The position numbers were made by a program, and so were the translations under genes. The notes beneath the pieces were generated by a model, which had not been told where the DNA came from, searched no databases, and saw only the letters and a program-made list of their open reading frames with translations. Source: Sphingomonadales bacterium EhC05 (GTDB lineage: Bacteria; Pseudomonadota; Alphaproteobacteria; Sphingomonadales; Sphingomonadaceae). Taken from it: a stretch of 64,000 bases of DNA. Below, in pieces: positions 39,527 through 48,865 of this stretch (position 1 is its first letter; each line of letters begins with the position of its first letter). Location of the stretch: positions 1 to 64,000 of the forward strand of contig LXYP01000008.1 in NCBI GenBank assembly GCA_001650955.1, read 5' to 3'.

Positions 39527-40441
39527 ATGATAGCTTTTGCATATGCCCTAATCCCGGTGGTCATGATCACCGCATTGGGCTGGCTTTTGGCGCAACGGAA
39601 TTTCCTTAGGCCCGATGGCTGGCGTGCGATTGAACGCCTAGTCTATTTCATATTTTTCCCGGCATTGATTATCAATGTTCTGGCAAGCGCTTCTTTTGAT
39701 GTCGCGCCTTGGGCTATGATCATCGTACTGATTAGCGCGCAATTTGCACTGGCAATATTGGGGCTACTCGCGCGACGTTCGGATGGCGGTCCGCGCAAGG
39801 GCTCAATCATTCAATCCAACGTCCGCTGGAACACATTTGTCGGTCTTTCCATCGCCAGCGCTCTATTTGGCGAAGCGGGGCTTGCGCTCATGGCGATCGC
39901 GGTCGCAGTCCTGACACCGACTGCAAATATTCTATCCGTACTGGCATTGACCCATTTCGCGGATCTGGCAGAAGAAAAAAAGCCGCATGTGATAATGGAT
40001 ATGGTTCGCAATCCGCTGATCATTGGTTGCGGGATCGGAATTGCATTAAATCTATTGGGCGTTGCACCAAGCGGCATTGCCGAGAAAACTCTCGACATCT
40101 TGGGTCAGGCCACGCTTGCTCTCGGCCTTCTCGTCGTCGGCGCCGCAGTCGATGTCGATGCCTTCAAACGGGCCGGACCCGCCACTTTGATATGGTCAAC
40201 CGCGCGCCTACTCGGACTGCCGCTTGCGGCTCTGGCGGCAGGATTGATCCTCAACCTCCCGGCAGATGGCTTGGCGATTGTCGTGATCGCTGCGGCAACA
40301 CCGACCGCGAGCAGCGGCTATATTTTGGCGCGCCAACTTGGTGGCGATGCGAGCCTGTCTGCCAATCTGATAGCGGTGCAGACAATATTTTCGATACTAA
40401 CCATGCCCGCGATTTATGCACTCTATTTGATGACATTATAG
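39527..40441 (+). CDS. AEC-family permease
   Basis: A 304-residue membrane protein with about ten TMs of the auxin efflux carrier/bile-arsenite-riboflavin-like group. Typical features are the early NxL region (FFPALIINVLASASF) and the late LARQLGGDASLSANL before the last helices. Family members export small organic anions; the substrate is unknown. It lies 21 bp after the crotonase gene on the same strand and ends at a strong hairpin. Confidence 0.88.
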   Translation: MIAFAYALIPVVMITALGWLLAQRNFLRPDGWRAIERLVYFIFFPALIINVLASASFDVAPWAMIIVLISAQFALAILGLLARRSDGGPRKGSIIQSNVRWNTFVGLSIASALFGEAGLALMAIAVAVLTPTANILSVLALTHFADLAEEKKPHVIMDMVRNPLIIGCGIGIALNLLGVAPSGIAEKTLDILGQATLALGLLVVGAAVDVDAFKRAGPATLIWSTARLLGLPLAALAAGLILNLPADGLAIVVIAAATPTASSGYILARQLGGDASLSANLIAVQTIFSILTMPAIYALYLMTL

Positions 40442-40476
40442 TCAGGAGAATATCGATATCGGGCAGTTTGAAACGA

Positions 40477-40528
40477 GGCCTCGCGGCTGTTCCTCATGTC
40501 AGGAGAAGCCGCGAGGCCGAAACTTTTT
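40477..40528. terminator. Hairpin terminator between convergent AEC and ompW genes
   Basis: A perfect 12-bp inverted repeat (GGCCTCGCGGCT at 40477-40488 with AGCCGCGAGGCC at 40507-40518), an 18-nt loop, then GAAACTTTTT. The T-run lies on the plus strand, so it most clearly stops the AEC/crotonase transcript; on the minus strand it would form the same hairpin beyond the OmpW stop. Confidence 0.75.
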
Positions 40529-41204
40529 AGAAACGGAAAGCGAGACCCGCGCTGATGACCCATGGATCGATTTTATGACGGGTCCGCAGCAATTCTGCGC
40601 CGTTTGCATCGGTCCATGATGCATCCGTTCTCAGGAAATAGCGCTTGGCATCGACACTGAGACCCAGACAACTGTCATTGAGAGCCAGGTCGAATCCGGC
40701 CTGAAGTGCGACGCCAAATTTGTCATTCAATTGCAATCGATCGGCGCCAAAACCAACCAACGCCGTCCCCGGCTGTTCATCGATGAACACAAAATAGCTT
40801 GGGCCTGCACCGATATAAGGCTTGAATCCGTCCATATCACCAAAATGATATTTTATGGTCAAAGTCGCCGGAAGAATTTTGGCGTCAGACACGGTTTCCA
40901 GTCCGCCAATTCCACCAGTTCCATCAACATCATGCTGCGTGAGGCCTGCAATTGTTTCAAGCGAGATATTGTCGGTCACAAAATATTCGATCGCGATCGT
41001 TGGAATAAAATTGTCATTCGCTGCGGTATCGCTGCCGGCTGGCAAACCGATATTATCAACCTTCACTTCTGTAATCGATGCGTCCGGTGCAACCAGTGTG
41101 CCGAGAAGCTTCGCTTGGATGGTTCCCGCTTCGGCATAAGCTGCTGTCGGCAGCATTGCTGCTGTGGCCAAAATTGCGGCGCCTTTAAAAATCCCGTTTT
41201 TCAT
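40527..41204 (-). CDS. OmpW-family outer-membrane protein
   Basis: A 225-residue outer-membrane beta-barrel with a signal peptide (ending AYAEA, near residue 25), the family block FVTDNISLETIAGL, KILPATLTIKYHFGD and YIGAGPSYFVF, and a C-terminal aromatic residue (GLAFRF) for barrel insertion. OmpW proteins form narrow hydrophobic channels; the cargo here is unknown. Confidence 0.93.
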   Translation of the reverse strand: MKNGIFKGAAILATAAMLPTAAYAEAGTIQAKLLGTLVAPDASITEVKVDNIGLPAGSDTAANDNFIPTIAIEYFVTDNISLETIAGLTQHDVDGTGGIGGLETVSDAKILPATLTIKYHFGDMDGFKPYIGAGPSYFVFIDEQPGTALVGFGADRLQLNDKFGVALQAGFDLALNDSCLGLSVDAKRYFLRTDASWTDANGAELLRTRHKIDPWVISAGLAFRF

Positions 41205-41666
41205 GATTTTATTTCCTCGATTAGTTCAAACCTTAACCGCCTCCGGACCGGAACGGCTGCTTGACAATGCTATCTAAAGATTCACAAAAATTATGATATT
41301 TTAAAGGAAACGTCTATTTTGATAGATTTCATCTATACCGTTCGCGGAGGAACAAAGCGAACTTTCCTGGCTCTATGAACAGAGGTGCAAATATTCTGAT
41401 TTCGACCAGCAGCGGCAATTCTGCAAGGAGTCCGGGAATAGATACACATATGACGACGACGGCGATCACCATCGAGAAGATGGACATCCTGCCGGCTCAG
41501 ATACATATCCGCCGCCCCGTCGCTATCGACGTCGCGATGATCGCGACCATCAATGCTGGAAGTCCGATTATCGTCTGAACATGATGGCTCAACGAGGCAA
41601 GGAGGGTGAATAGTATAGAGTAACTGGATCGCTTGGAATCACGAATTTGTCTGCTTCCTCAGCAAG
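41205..41666. other. Intergenic region, 462 bp, possibly with a 52-residue hydrophobic frame
   Basis: The gap between ompW and the GST gene. The ompW side (41205-41360) is AT-rich and likely carries its promoter. On the minus strand an ATG at 41487 opens a 52-residue frame to 41329 with a hydrophobic start (MSIFSMVIAVVVICV). A second hydrophobic stretch (LPALMVAIIATSIATG) precedes it in another frame. Together they look like a frameshifted two-TM peptide or gene remnant. No RNA gene or repeat is seen. Confidence 0.3.
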
Positions 41667-42365
41667 CTAGTTCAAATCGAATTTCTTCGGAACCAATTTT
41701 GTCAGCATTTTTTCGCAGGCCAACCGATTACGAGCAAAAGCAGCATGTGCTTTCATCGATTCATAATGGCTTACGAGAGCAGGCCATTTCGCGGCATCCG
41801 GCAATCCTGCCAGCATATCAGTTTGATATATCTGGCTGGCTATCGCAATGTCAGCGATGCTGATCTCACCGCCGATATAATGATCGCGACCATCCAATTG
41901 TGTCTCCAGATAATCGTAAAGCCGCGGCAGTTTGTCATTCCAGGTTGTGCGGGCGGTATCCAGATCCGGCGCCTTGCCCTGAAACAGATTGAAGATGATT
42001 GGCCGGAACAGACCCATGCCGCCTTCTCGCGCCATGCCGGTATCGGCATATTCCTCCAACCATAGCGCCCGGCCATAGTCGAACGGATCGTCGGGATAGA
42101 GAGTTGGCGCGGGATGCTTTTTGTCAAGATAAGCGCAAATGGCTGAGCTATCGCATATCGTTCCTTCCACCCCTTCCGAAGCAATCGATGTATCTCGCAG
42201 AGTTGGAATGCTGCCTAAAGGGTTGATATTGCGATACCAGTCCGGCGGTCCCGGAATGGACACAGGCTCACATTCATATTCAAGATCTTTGAGTGCAAGC
42301 ACGGCTTCAACTTTGCGCTGAAAGGGCGAAAATGGCGATCCGTAGAGAATATAAGGGGTGGTCAT
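41667..42365 (-). CDS. Glutathione S-transferase family protein
   Basis: A 232-residue cytosolic GST. The N-terminal thioredoxin-like domain starts ILYGSPFSPFQRKVEAVL and includes the cis-Pro region SIPTLRD and the glutathione gamma-Glu contact DSSAICAYLD. The helical C-terminal domain contains ISIADIAIASQ. It lacks a Cys at the CPFC position, having SPF-x-R, so it is a serine-type enzyme. The substrate is unknown. Confidence 0.9.
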   Translation of the reverse strand: MTTPYILYGSPFSPFQRKVEAVLALKDLEYECEPVSIPGPPDWYRNINPLGSIPTLRDTSIASEGVEGTICDSSAICAYLDKKHPAPTLYPDDPFDYGRALWLEEYADTGMAREGGMGLFRPIIFNLFQGKAPDLDTARTTWNDKLPRLYDYLETQLDGRDHYIGGEISIADIAIASQIYQTDMLAGLPDAAKWPALVSHYESMKAHAAFARNRLACEKMLTKLVPKKFDLN

Positions 42366-42518
42366 GATACGCTGGTCTCCATTGCAATAATGCGGTCGAT
42401 ATTTCTATCGCTATTCCCGGATTTTCGATCGGAAGTCGATGAGAATTTGGATTTTTTGGGTGAACCGGCCAACGACGTCCTACTCGAATATCATCAATGA
42501 TGTTCGAGCCCAATAATC

Positions 42519-43658
42519 TTAGCCACCGGCCTGCATAGTCATGAACGCACCGAAGCTGGGATCAGGCAAAAGTGTCTTGATGACATCGCGGACGATCTTC
42601 TGGCCATTGGCACCATTGGTAAAGATCACTGCGCCTTGTTTGGTGATCGGGTTGAACAACCCCATCGTCCGTTCACCCACATCTCCACCGCCATGAAAGA
42701 CGATCAGATTATCAGACGTATCATATATGCTCCAGCCTGCGCTAAAACCCAGCGCGTTCGGACAGAGTTCCGGACTTACCCGCCCTTCCCCACAAATCTG
42801 GCTCTTCAGATTATGCTCTGGCAACCAATATTCGCTGGGTGACTGCTCGTTGACCGGGTTGTCCATCACAAAGATCATGAAACGCGCATAATCAGACACG
42901 CTGCTCCAAACATCATCTGCAGCGTTCCATTTTTCGCGGCGGGGTGCATAAGCGCGGGTTCTATCCTTGGCCTGTGAAATGGCAATCCGTCCATCGAGCC
43001 AATCTTTATCGGTAAATGTCGTTTCGGTCATACCCGCCGGACCAAAGATATTTTCGGCGACGAGAGTTTCCAGAGGCTCGCCCATCTTCCGTTCAATATA
43101 ACGCGCTACATATTGAAGACCTTCGCCCGAATATCCGAACTGACTGTCCGGATCATGTTTGAACGTCAGAATATTATCGGTTTCAAATCGCCAGTTTGGG
43201 AAGCCGGTTCGATGGGTAAGCGCGATAGTTGGTGTCAGCGCAATATGGCGAGGATCATCCTGAATATCGGGATCGATCCAGGTCTGCGCCATACTGTCGT
43301 CCAATGAGAAATGTCCGGAAGCTGCCAATCTTGTCACCGTTTCGGCTACTAGCGGCTTGGTCATGGAAGCAATATTGTAGAGAGTTTCTGGTGTTGCCGG
43401 TGTGTTTTTATTGGCTTCTCCGGACGCCATAGTCCAGGCGAGCTTGCCATTTTCGATATAGGCAATCGCCGCACTGGGCACGTCATATTCGTCCAGCCAG
43501 GCTGGCAAGTTGGTTTGCAAAGCCAGTCTAAGAGACTCCGCCTCACTGGCTGCAGCCCTGGATTCGGTCGTTGGAGATGGCAGAATTTGGGCAAAGCTAG
43601 TCGTCGATATCAGGCAGGCCGCACTCAAACCGCAAAAAACATATTTCAAACTGACCAT
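42519..43658 (-). CDS. Serine hydrolase, beta-lactamase class C fold
   Basis: A 379-residue periplasmic hydrolase from the ATG at 43658, with a signal peptide ending near TTSFAQ. Catalytic motifs: SMTK (YNIASMTKPL), YSG near FGYSGEGLQY (YxN replaced by Y-S-G), and HGGGD for the third motif. The missing Asn in motif two argues for an esterase or peptidase over a beta-lactamase. It is a distant paralogue of the protein at 81-1520 without the extra N-terminal domain. Confidence 0.88.
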   Translation of the reverse strand: MVSLKYVFCGLSAACLISTTSFAQILPSPTTESRAAASEAESLRLALQTNLPAWLDEYDVPSAAIAYIENGKLAWTMASGEANKNTPATPETLYNIASMTKPLVAETVTRLAASGHFSLDDSMAQTWIDPDIQDDPRHIALTPTIALTHRTGFPNWRFETDNILTFKHDPDSQFGYSGEGLQYVARYIERKMGEPLETLVAENIFGPAGMTETTFTDKDWLDGRIAISQAKDRTRAYAPRREKWNAADDVWSSVSDYARFMIFVMDNPVNEQSPSEYWLPEHNLKSQICGEGRVSPELCPNALGFSAGWSIYDTSDNLIVFHGGGDVGERTMGLFNPITKQGAVIFTNGANGQKIVRDVIKTLLPDPSFGAFMTMQAGG

Positions 43659-43725
43659 CACATATCTCCATTGTATCGCCGTACTAATACAGCGACACAA
43701 TGGAGGCGCAATCAGAGATTAGCAA

Positions 43726-44700
43726 TCAGTAAGAAAATTTCTGGCCTACAATCTCTTCGGACATCGCCCAAAGCTTCTCGGCATTGTCTGCATCGACGGC
43801 ATAGCTGCGCACGCCATCCTGAGGATTTTCGTCATCAACGGCGGCGACATGGCAGTCTTCGAGATAGATTCCACCCTTGCCTGCAACCTCGGGTGCCGTT
43901 GCGGCAAAACAGGTTGTCGCAGCGCCGGCGGCAACCGTCTTGAACGCAAAGCTTTCTCCGCCATTATCTTCCATGCGTTTGAGCAGAGCTGTGATATCCT
44001 CTTCGGACAGATGACGTCCAAGATTGGTTTGAATGCCGCCGGGATGAACGGCATAAGCATGAACAGATTTGTCAGCGAGCCGCGCCTCGAGCCCAACCGA
44101 AAACAGGATATTGGCTGTCTTGGCCTGGCCGTAGGATTGCCATTTGTCATAATCTCGTGTTTCAAAATTCAGATCGTCAAAATGGACCCGGTCAAAGTGA
44201 TGGCCACGCGAACTGAGGTTGACAATACGTCCTCCTCCGCTGGACTCGGCCCCCTTCAATATTGCCGGCATCAGGAGATTGGTGAGCAAAAAATGGCCGA
44301 TATGATTGGTACCGAACTGCATTTCCAAGCCGTCAGACGTCTCGCTATAGGGGCATGCCATGACGCCAGCATTGTTGATCAGCAAGTCGATTTGATCATG
44401 CTTGGCCAGAAATGCGCCGGCAAAGCTGCGGATACTCTTCATCGATCCCAAGTCGCATTCCATCAGTTCGATATTCGCGTCAGGCACAGAGTCCTGGATC
44501 ATTGCGACAGCTTCCTCACCCTTGGCCGTATCGCGCACCGGAATGACGATTTGCGCGCCCTTTGCAGCCATCGCGCGCGCGGTTTCCTGGCCGAGCCCCG
44601 ATGCACCGCCAGTGATGACGACAAGCTTGCCGTTCAGGTCCATTCCGTCCAGCACGTCATCGGCGGTGGTGGTCGCTCCAAAATTTTCGCGTGTGGTCAT
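43726..44700 (-). CDS. SDR-family oxidoreductase (retinol dehydrogenase-like)
   Basis: A 324-residue short-chain dehydrogenase. NAD(P) motif GGASGLGQETARAMA, NNAGVM, catalytic Ser in VNLSSRGH and Y-G-Q-A-K (YxxxK) are present. The length and the RDTAKGEEA segment resemble the WWOX/retinol-dehydrogenase-like subgroup often seen in sphingomonads. The substrate is unknown. Its start lies about 30 bp from the purT stop. Confidence 0.9.
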   Translation of the reverse strand: MTTRENFGATTTADDVLDGMDLNGKLVVITGGASGLGQETARAMAAKGAQIVIPVRDTAKGEEAVAMIQDSVPDANIELMECDLGSMKSIRSFAGAFLAKHDQIDLLINNAGVMACPYSETSDGLEMQFGTNHIGHFLLTNLLMPAILKGAESSGGGRIVNLSSRGHHFDRVHFDDLNFETRDYDKWQSYGQAKTANILFSVGLEARLADKSVHAYAVHPGGIQTNLGRHLSEEDITALLKRMEDNGGESFAFKTVAAGAATTCFAATAPEVAGKGGIYLEDCHVAAVDDENPQDGVRSYAVDADNAEKLWAMSEEIVGQKFSY

Positions 44701-44729
44701 GTCATCTCTCCAAAATATTTTTCAACTAT

Positions 44730-45917
44730 TCAGTGTTCAATAATGACTGCATCGGCAGCTTTTTTGGCAAGCGCTCTGGCTCGATCCGTATCGGAGCCAG
44801 TGGCCAGCGCAACCGCCATCCGCCGGTAAGGACGCGTAACGGGCTTGCCAAATATGCGAATGTCCACTTCCGCCCCCGCACCTCCCAGCGCCAAAGCTTC
44901 CGACAGGCCAGAAAATCTAAACTTGTCACTCTCCTCACTCGCCAAAATCACGGCACTGGCGCTTGCCGGGGCGGTGAGCGCGATATCGGGTATCGGCAAA
45001 CCCATGACCGCGCGAGCATGTAACTCGAACTCGCTCAAATTCTGGCCGATCAGCGTCACCATTCCGGTATCGTGGGGTCGGGGACTCAGTTCCGAAAATA
45101 TCACCTCGCCAGACTTGGTGACAAAAAACTCGACCCCGAACAGACCCCAACCCTTACCGTTGCCGCTGAGATTGTTGACGACTTTGCGCGCCATATCCTG
45201 TGCGGTGACGAGTGCGGCATCGGTCATCGCAGCCGGCTGCCAGCTTTCCTGATAATCACCGCGTTCCTGACGGTGCCCAATGGGTGGGCAGAACATCACA
45301 TCGTCCCGTGTCTTGACGGTCAGAAGGGTAATCTCATAGTCAAAATCAATAAATTGCTCGACGATTACCCGGGCGCGGTCACCGCGCATATTGTCCACGG
45401 CGTGTATCCAGGCGGTTTCAAGATCAGCTTCGCTATCGACCTTGCTCTGCCCTTTGCCCGAAGAGGACATGACTGGTTTGATGACCAACGGTAGACCAAT
45501 ATCCTGTGCGGCTCTGACGACTTCGGCATAGCTTTCTGCATAATGATAGCGCGACGTGGTGAGTCCGAGTTCCTGTGCAGCAACATCCCGGATCGCATCG
45601 CGGTTCATCGTCAACTGGGTTGCCCGAGCTGATGGCACAACATGAAATCCTTCCGCCTCGACCTCAGCGAGAATTTCGGTGCGAATTGCTTCAACTTCCG
45701 GCACGATCAAGTCCGGTTGGTGCTTGTGAATAGCATCGCGAAGCCTGTCTCCGTCTAGCATCGAGAAGACCTCGCTTGCATCGGCCACCTGCATGGCTGG
45801 TGCATATTCATATGCATCGCAGGCGATCACATAGGCTCCGAGCCGTTTGGCAGAAATTGCGAATTCCCGGCCCAATTCGCCGGAGCCGAGTAAGAGGATT
45901 TTCTTGGTGAAGATCAT
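44730..45917 (-). CDS. purT: Formate-dependent phosphoribosylglycinamide formyltransferase
   Basis: An ATP-grasp enzyme that formylates GAR with formate, a folate-independent alternative to PurN in purine synthesis. It has 395 residues: [22 protein letters not shown] at the N-terminus, [12 protein letters not shown] for ATP binding, [17 protein letters not shown] and [12 protein letters not shown]. It stands apart from other pur genes. Confidence 0.96.
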   Translation of the reverse strand: MIFTKKILLLGSGELGREFAISAKRLGAYVIACDAYEYAPAMQVADASEVFSMLDGDRLRDAIHKHQPDLIVPEVEAIRTEILAEVEAEGFHVVPSARATQLTMNRDAIRDVAAQELGLTTSRYHYAESYAEVVRAAQDIGLPLVIKPVMSSSGKGQSKVDSEADLETAWIHAVDNMRGDRARVIVEQFIDFDYEITLLTVKTRDDVMFCPPIGHRQERGDYQESWQPAAMTDAALVTAQDMARKVVNNLSGNGKGWGLFGVEFFVTKSGEVIFSELSPRPHDTGMVTLIGQNLSEFELHARAVMGLPIPDIALTAPASASAVILASEESDKFRFSGLSEALALGGAGAEVDIRIFGKPVTRPYRRMAVALATGSDTDRARALAKKAADAVIIEH

Positions 45918-45986
45918 GTCTGACTTATGAGAATATCATCTTCTAAGCGCAAGAAACTTCTCTCCCGCAGGAGGAAGTAGCAGCAA

Positions 45987-46445
45987 TCAGCCCGCGGCCA
46001 TCATTTCCTGCATCCTTCGGTTGACCTCGTCATTGTCGACATCCTCGATATGCGTCGACAACGTCCACTCATGCCCGAAAGGATCGACAACCCAACCCGA
46101 ACGATCACCGTAAAATTGATCTTCGACCGGACGCAAGGCCTTGGCGCCAGCTGCCACAGCGATATCGAATGCAGCATCACTATTTTCTACATAGATCATC
46201 ATGCTACTGGTTGCTCCATCCCGCGCCTTTGGACCAAGTTTGCCCATTTCCGGAAACTCGTCCGAGAGCATGAAATGGCTGTCGCCGATTTTCATCTCTG
46301 CATGACCGATTTTGTCTCCCATCGGCATGCGCATGATTTCTTCGGCACCAAAGGCAGCCTCGTAAAAGATGATCGCGGCCGCTGCGTCGTCGACAGTCAA
46401 ATAGGGCGTTAGGCTATAAAAGCCCTCGGGTTTCCAGTTTGCCAT
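45987..46445 (-). CDS. VOC-family (PhnB/glyoxalase-like) protein
   Basis: A 152-residue vicinal-oxygen-chelate fold protein from the ATG at 46445; longer in-frame starts add sequence not seen in the family. The pattern SLTPYLTVDDAAAAI, FYEAAFGAEEI, GHAEMKIGDSHFMLSDE and DRSGWVVDPFGHEW is typical of PhnB-like proteins. It may be a dioxygenase, isomerase or binding protein; the function is unproven. It is divergent from the TonB receptor. Confidence 0.88.
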   Translation of the reverse strand: MANWKPEGFYSLTPYLTVDDAAAAIIFYEAAFGAEEIMRMPMGDKIGHAEMKIGDSHFMLSDEFPEMGKLGPKARDGATSSMMIYVENSDAAFDIAVAAGAKALRPVEDQFYGDRSGWVVDPFGHEWTLSTHIEDVDNDEVNRRMQEMMAAG

Positions 46446-46519
46446 TTTCTCCTCCTCTGGTTTCCAGCTATTTATAGCAAATTTGGCTCGGTTTGGCGAT
46501 ATCGTCAAATATAAGAATT

Positions 46520-46537
46520 GATATAACATAACATAAC
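46520..46537 (-). promoter_or_regulatory. Zur-box-like site upstream of TonB receptor
   Basis: The minus-strand 18-mer GTTATGTTATGTTATATC matches 14 of 18 positions of the proteobacterial Zur palindrome GATATGTTATAACATATC (recalled, not searched). It sits 50-67 bp upstream of the ZnuD-like receptor, where a zinc-responsive repressor would act. It is also a direct repeat of ATAAC on the plus strand, so a chance AT-rich match is possible. Confidence 0.45.
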
Positions 46538-46586
46538 CGTTAACTGACAATCGATTCTGATCTCCCAACAAGAAAAGAGCTTAACA

Positions 46587-48728
46587 TTGACGCATCATAA
46601 ATTTCTAGTTTCAGCCGCTGCACTAGCGCTTCCTCTCTCTCCAGCCTTCGCTCAACAAGGCGAACCAGTTCAAAACCGTGAGACGAAAGATGATTTCCAC
46701 AATGATGACATGATAATCGTCACCGCACCTTACATCGACCAACTCGATATTTTGGCCGGAACATCGGCCTTGTCGGGAGAAGAATTGACCGAAAATCTGC
46801 GCGGCCAACTTGGTGACAGTTTGACCAGTTTGCCCGGTGTTTCGTCAACCAGTTTCGCTCCAGGATCATCCCGTCCAGTTTTGCGAGGCTTTCAGGGGCC
46901 GCGGGTCAAAGTCCTAACCGACGGAATTGGGTCTCTCGATGCCTCGAATACCTCGGTCGACCACGCGGTGACGATCGATCCGTTGACCGCTCAGCGGATT
47001 GAAGTTTTGCGTGGCCCTGCCGTACTGCTTTTCGGAGGCGACGCCATTGGCGGCGCGGTGAATGTAATCGACAAACGTATTCCACGCGACATCCCCGACG
47101 AGGCCATCCATTTCGATGCGATCGGCGGCTATGGCAGCGCAGCTGAAGACTGGAGCATTGCAGGTTCTGTTGACGCGCCGCTGAGTTCCAAACTTGTACT
47201 CCATCTAGATGGTAGCTTCAGAGACACATCTGATGTCCGCATCCCCGGCTTTGTGGTCGCACCCGGTTTGCGCGACGAACTTCTTGAAGAAGCCGCTGAA
47301 GAATTTGAAGAAGGCGAAGTCGAGGAAGCCGCAGAAATCAGAGAAGCCGCCAATGAGCGCGGACGCATCACCAATTCAGCCAGTCGCACACAGACGGCAG
47401 GTGCAGGGATCGCCTTTATCGATGATGGCGGCAATCTTGGTGTCTCCGTCAGCTATTACGACACGAATTATGGCGTTCCGGCCCGTCCAGGCGTTGGCCA
47501 TCATCATGGCGAAGAAGGTGAGGAAGAAGGCGAAGAAGAGGGCGAGGAAGAAGAAGGCCCGGTTACCATTGATCTCGAGCAGATCCGTGTCGATCTCCGC
47601 GGTGGTGTTAACATCGGTGGCTTTTTCGAATCACTCAACTTCCGCGCTGGATATTCTGACTATACCCACACAGAATTTGAAGGTGACGAAGTTGGCACAG
47701 TCTTCTCCGTTTCCGGGATAGAGGCGCGCGCTGAATTGGTACAAGCCGAACGCAACGGCTGGCGCGGTGTGATCGGTACACAGATAGTGGCCCGCGATTT
47801 CAATGCGGTGGGTGCAGAGGCATTTGTACCCAAAAATTCGCTGGAAAGCTGGGCCCTGTTCACCGTGCAAGAAATCGATTTGGGTGACTTTGAAATTGAA
47901 GGTGCTGCGCGTTTCGAACAGACCGATATTGCAGCAAATTCGATTAATTTTGATCGCAGCTTCAACAGTGTATCCGGTGCGATTGGCCTCGCCTATTCGC
48001 CTGGCGATGAAGCGCTGAAAATCGGCGCTAACCTGTCGCGATCAGAACGCGCGCCATCGGCTGAAGAATTGCTATCCAACGGTCCGCATATTGCGACACA
48101 GGCTTTTGAAATCGGCAATGTGAATTTCACGACGGAAAAAAGCTGGGGCGGTGAGCTATACGCGCGCTGGGAATCCGAGGATATCAATCTAAGCGCCACC
48201 GTCTATGCGAATATGTTCGACGACTATATCTTCGAAGCCGCAACCGGGGCTGAACAAGATGAACTTCCCGTCTTCCAATTTTTTCAACGGGACGCCACTT
48301 ATTTTGGTTTTGAAGCTTCTGCCTCCGCAAAAGTCGCACAGATCAGTTCTTTTGGCATTGTCGTTGATGGCGTCGCCGATTATGTCCGAGCCAAGATCAA
48401 AAATAATGGCGGCCCAGTATCTCGAATCCCGCCGCTGCGCCTGCTTGGTGGTATTGAGGCGCAAAGCCCGCAATTTGATCTCCGTGCCGAAGTCGAATGG
48501 TCGGACAGCCAGAACCGGATTGCCGCCTTTGAGACCGCGACCAGCGGATTCACCATGGTCAATGCCTCCGTCGCCTGGCGGCCGCTGGGTGCAGATGCTG
48601 GGGTTACTCTGCTCGCATCCGCAAATAATATTTTCGACGTCAACGCCCGTCGTCACGCCTCGTTCACAAAAGATTTTGTACCCCTCGCTGGACGCGATAT
48701 TCGCGTCAGTGCCAAATTTAGTTTTTAG
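46587..48728 (+). CDS. TonB-dependent outer-membrane receptor, ZnuD-like
   Basis: A 713-residue TonB receptor, likely for zinc. The plug follows a signal peptide (about 1-22); TonB-region and plug motifs include DPLTAQRIEVLRGPAVLLFG and AIGGAVNVIDKRIP, strongly reminiscent of ZnuD. Extracellular loops carry an acidic stretch (about 231-262) and HHH followed by 17 residues that are nearly all Glu or Gly (305-325), plausible metal-capture loops. The barrel ends with the aromatic C-terminus VSAKFSF. The start codon is a TTG with AAAGAG about 8 nt upstream; I see no in-frame ATG. A Zur-like box lies upstream. Confidence 0.87.
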   Translation: MTHHKFLVSAAALALPLSPAFAQQGEPVQNRETKDDFHNDDMIIVTAPYIDQLDILAGTSALSGEELTENLRGQLGDSLTSLPGVSSTSFAPGSSRPVLRGFQGPRVKVLTDGIGSLDASNTSVDHAVTIDPLTAQRIEVLRGPAVLLFGGDAIGGAVNVIDKRIPRDIPDEAIHFDAIGGYGSAAEDWSIAGSVDAPLSSKLVLHLDGSFRDTSDVRIPGFVVAPGLRDELLEEAAEEFEEGEVEEAAEIREAANERGRITNSASRTQTAGAGIAFIDDGGNLGVSVSYYDTNYGVPARPGVGHHHGEEGEEEGEEEGEEEEGPVTIDLEQIRVDLRGGVNIGGFFESLNFRAGYSDYTHTEFEGDEVGTVFSVSGIEARAELVQAERNGWRGVIGTQIVARDFNAVGAEAFVPKNSLESWALFTVQEIDLGDFEIEGAARFEQTDIAANSINFDRSFNSVSGAIGLAYSPGDEALKIGANLSRSERAPSAEELLSNGPHIATQAFEIGNVNFTTEKSWGGELYARWESEDINLSATVYANMFDDYIFEAATGAEQDELPVFQFFQRDATYFGFEASASAKVAQISSFGIVVDGVADYVRAKIKNNGGPVSRIPPLRLLGGIEAQSPQFDLRAEVEWSDSQNRIAAFETATSGFTMVNASVAWRPLGADAGVTLLASANNIFDVNARRHASFTKDFVPLAGRDIRVSAKFSF

Positions 48729-48739
48729 GGTGGATTAAA

Positions 48740-48865
48740 ATGCAGAAATTTGTGGCCGCTATATTGGTGTCTTCGATGTTGCTGCTCAGTGCTTGTGCAA
48801 CGGTCAAGGGCCTGGGCCGTGACATTGAATCGGTGGGTGAGGCAGGCGAAGACGCGATCAACTAG
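48740..48865 (+). CDS. Entericidin-like small lipoprotein
   Basis: A 41-residue lipoprotein. Signal sequence MQKFVAAILVSSMLLL then lipobox LSAC (Cys19), followed by ATVKGLGRDIESVGEA, which is the entericidin A/B pattern (N-T-V-x-G-x-G-x-D-I-x-x-x-G). Its short length escapes usual gene-length cutoffs. It lies 11 nt after the TonB receptor stop and its TAG overlaps the tatC stop on the other strand (shared CTAG). Only one entericidin is seen; no antidote partner is adjacent. Confidence 0.72.
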   Translation: MQKFVAAILVSSMLLLSACATVKGLGRDIESVGEAGEDAIN

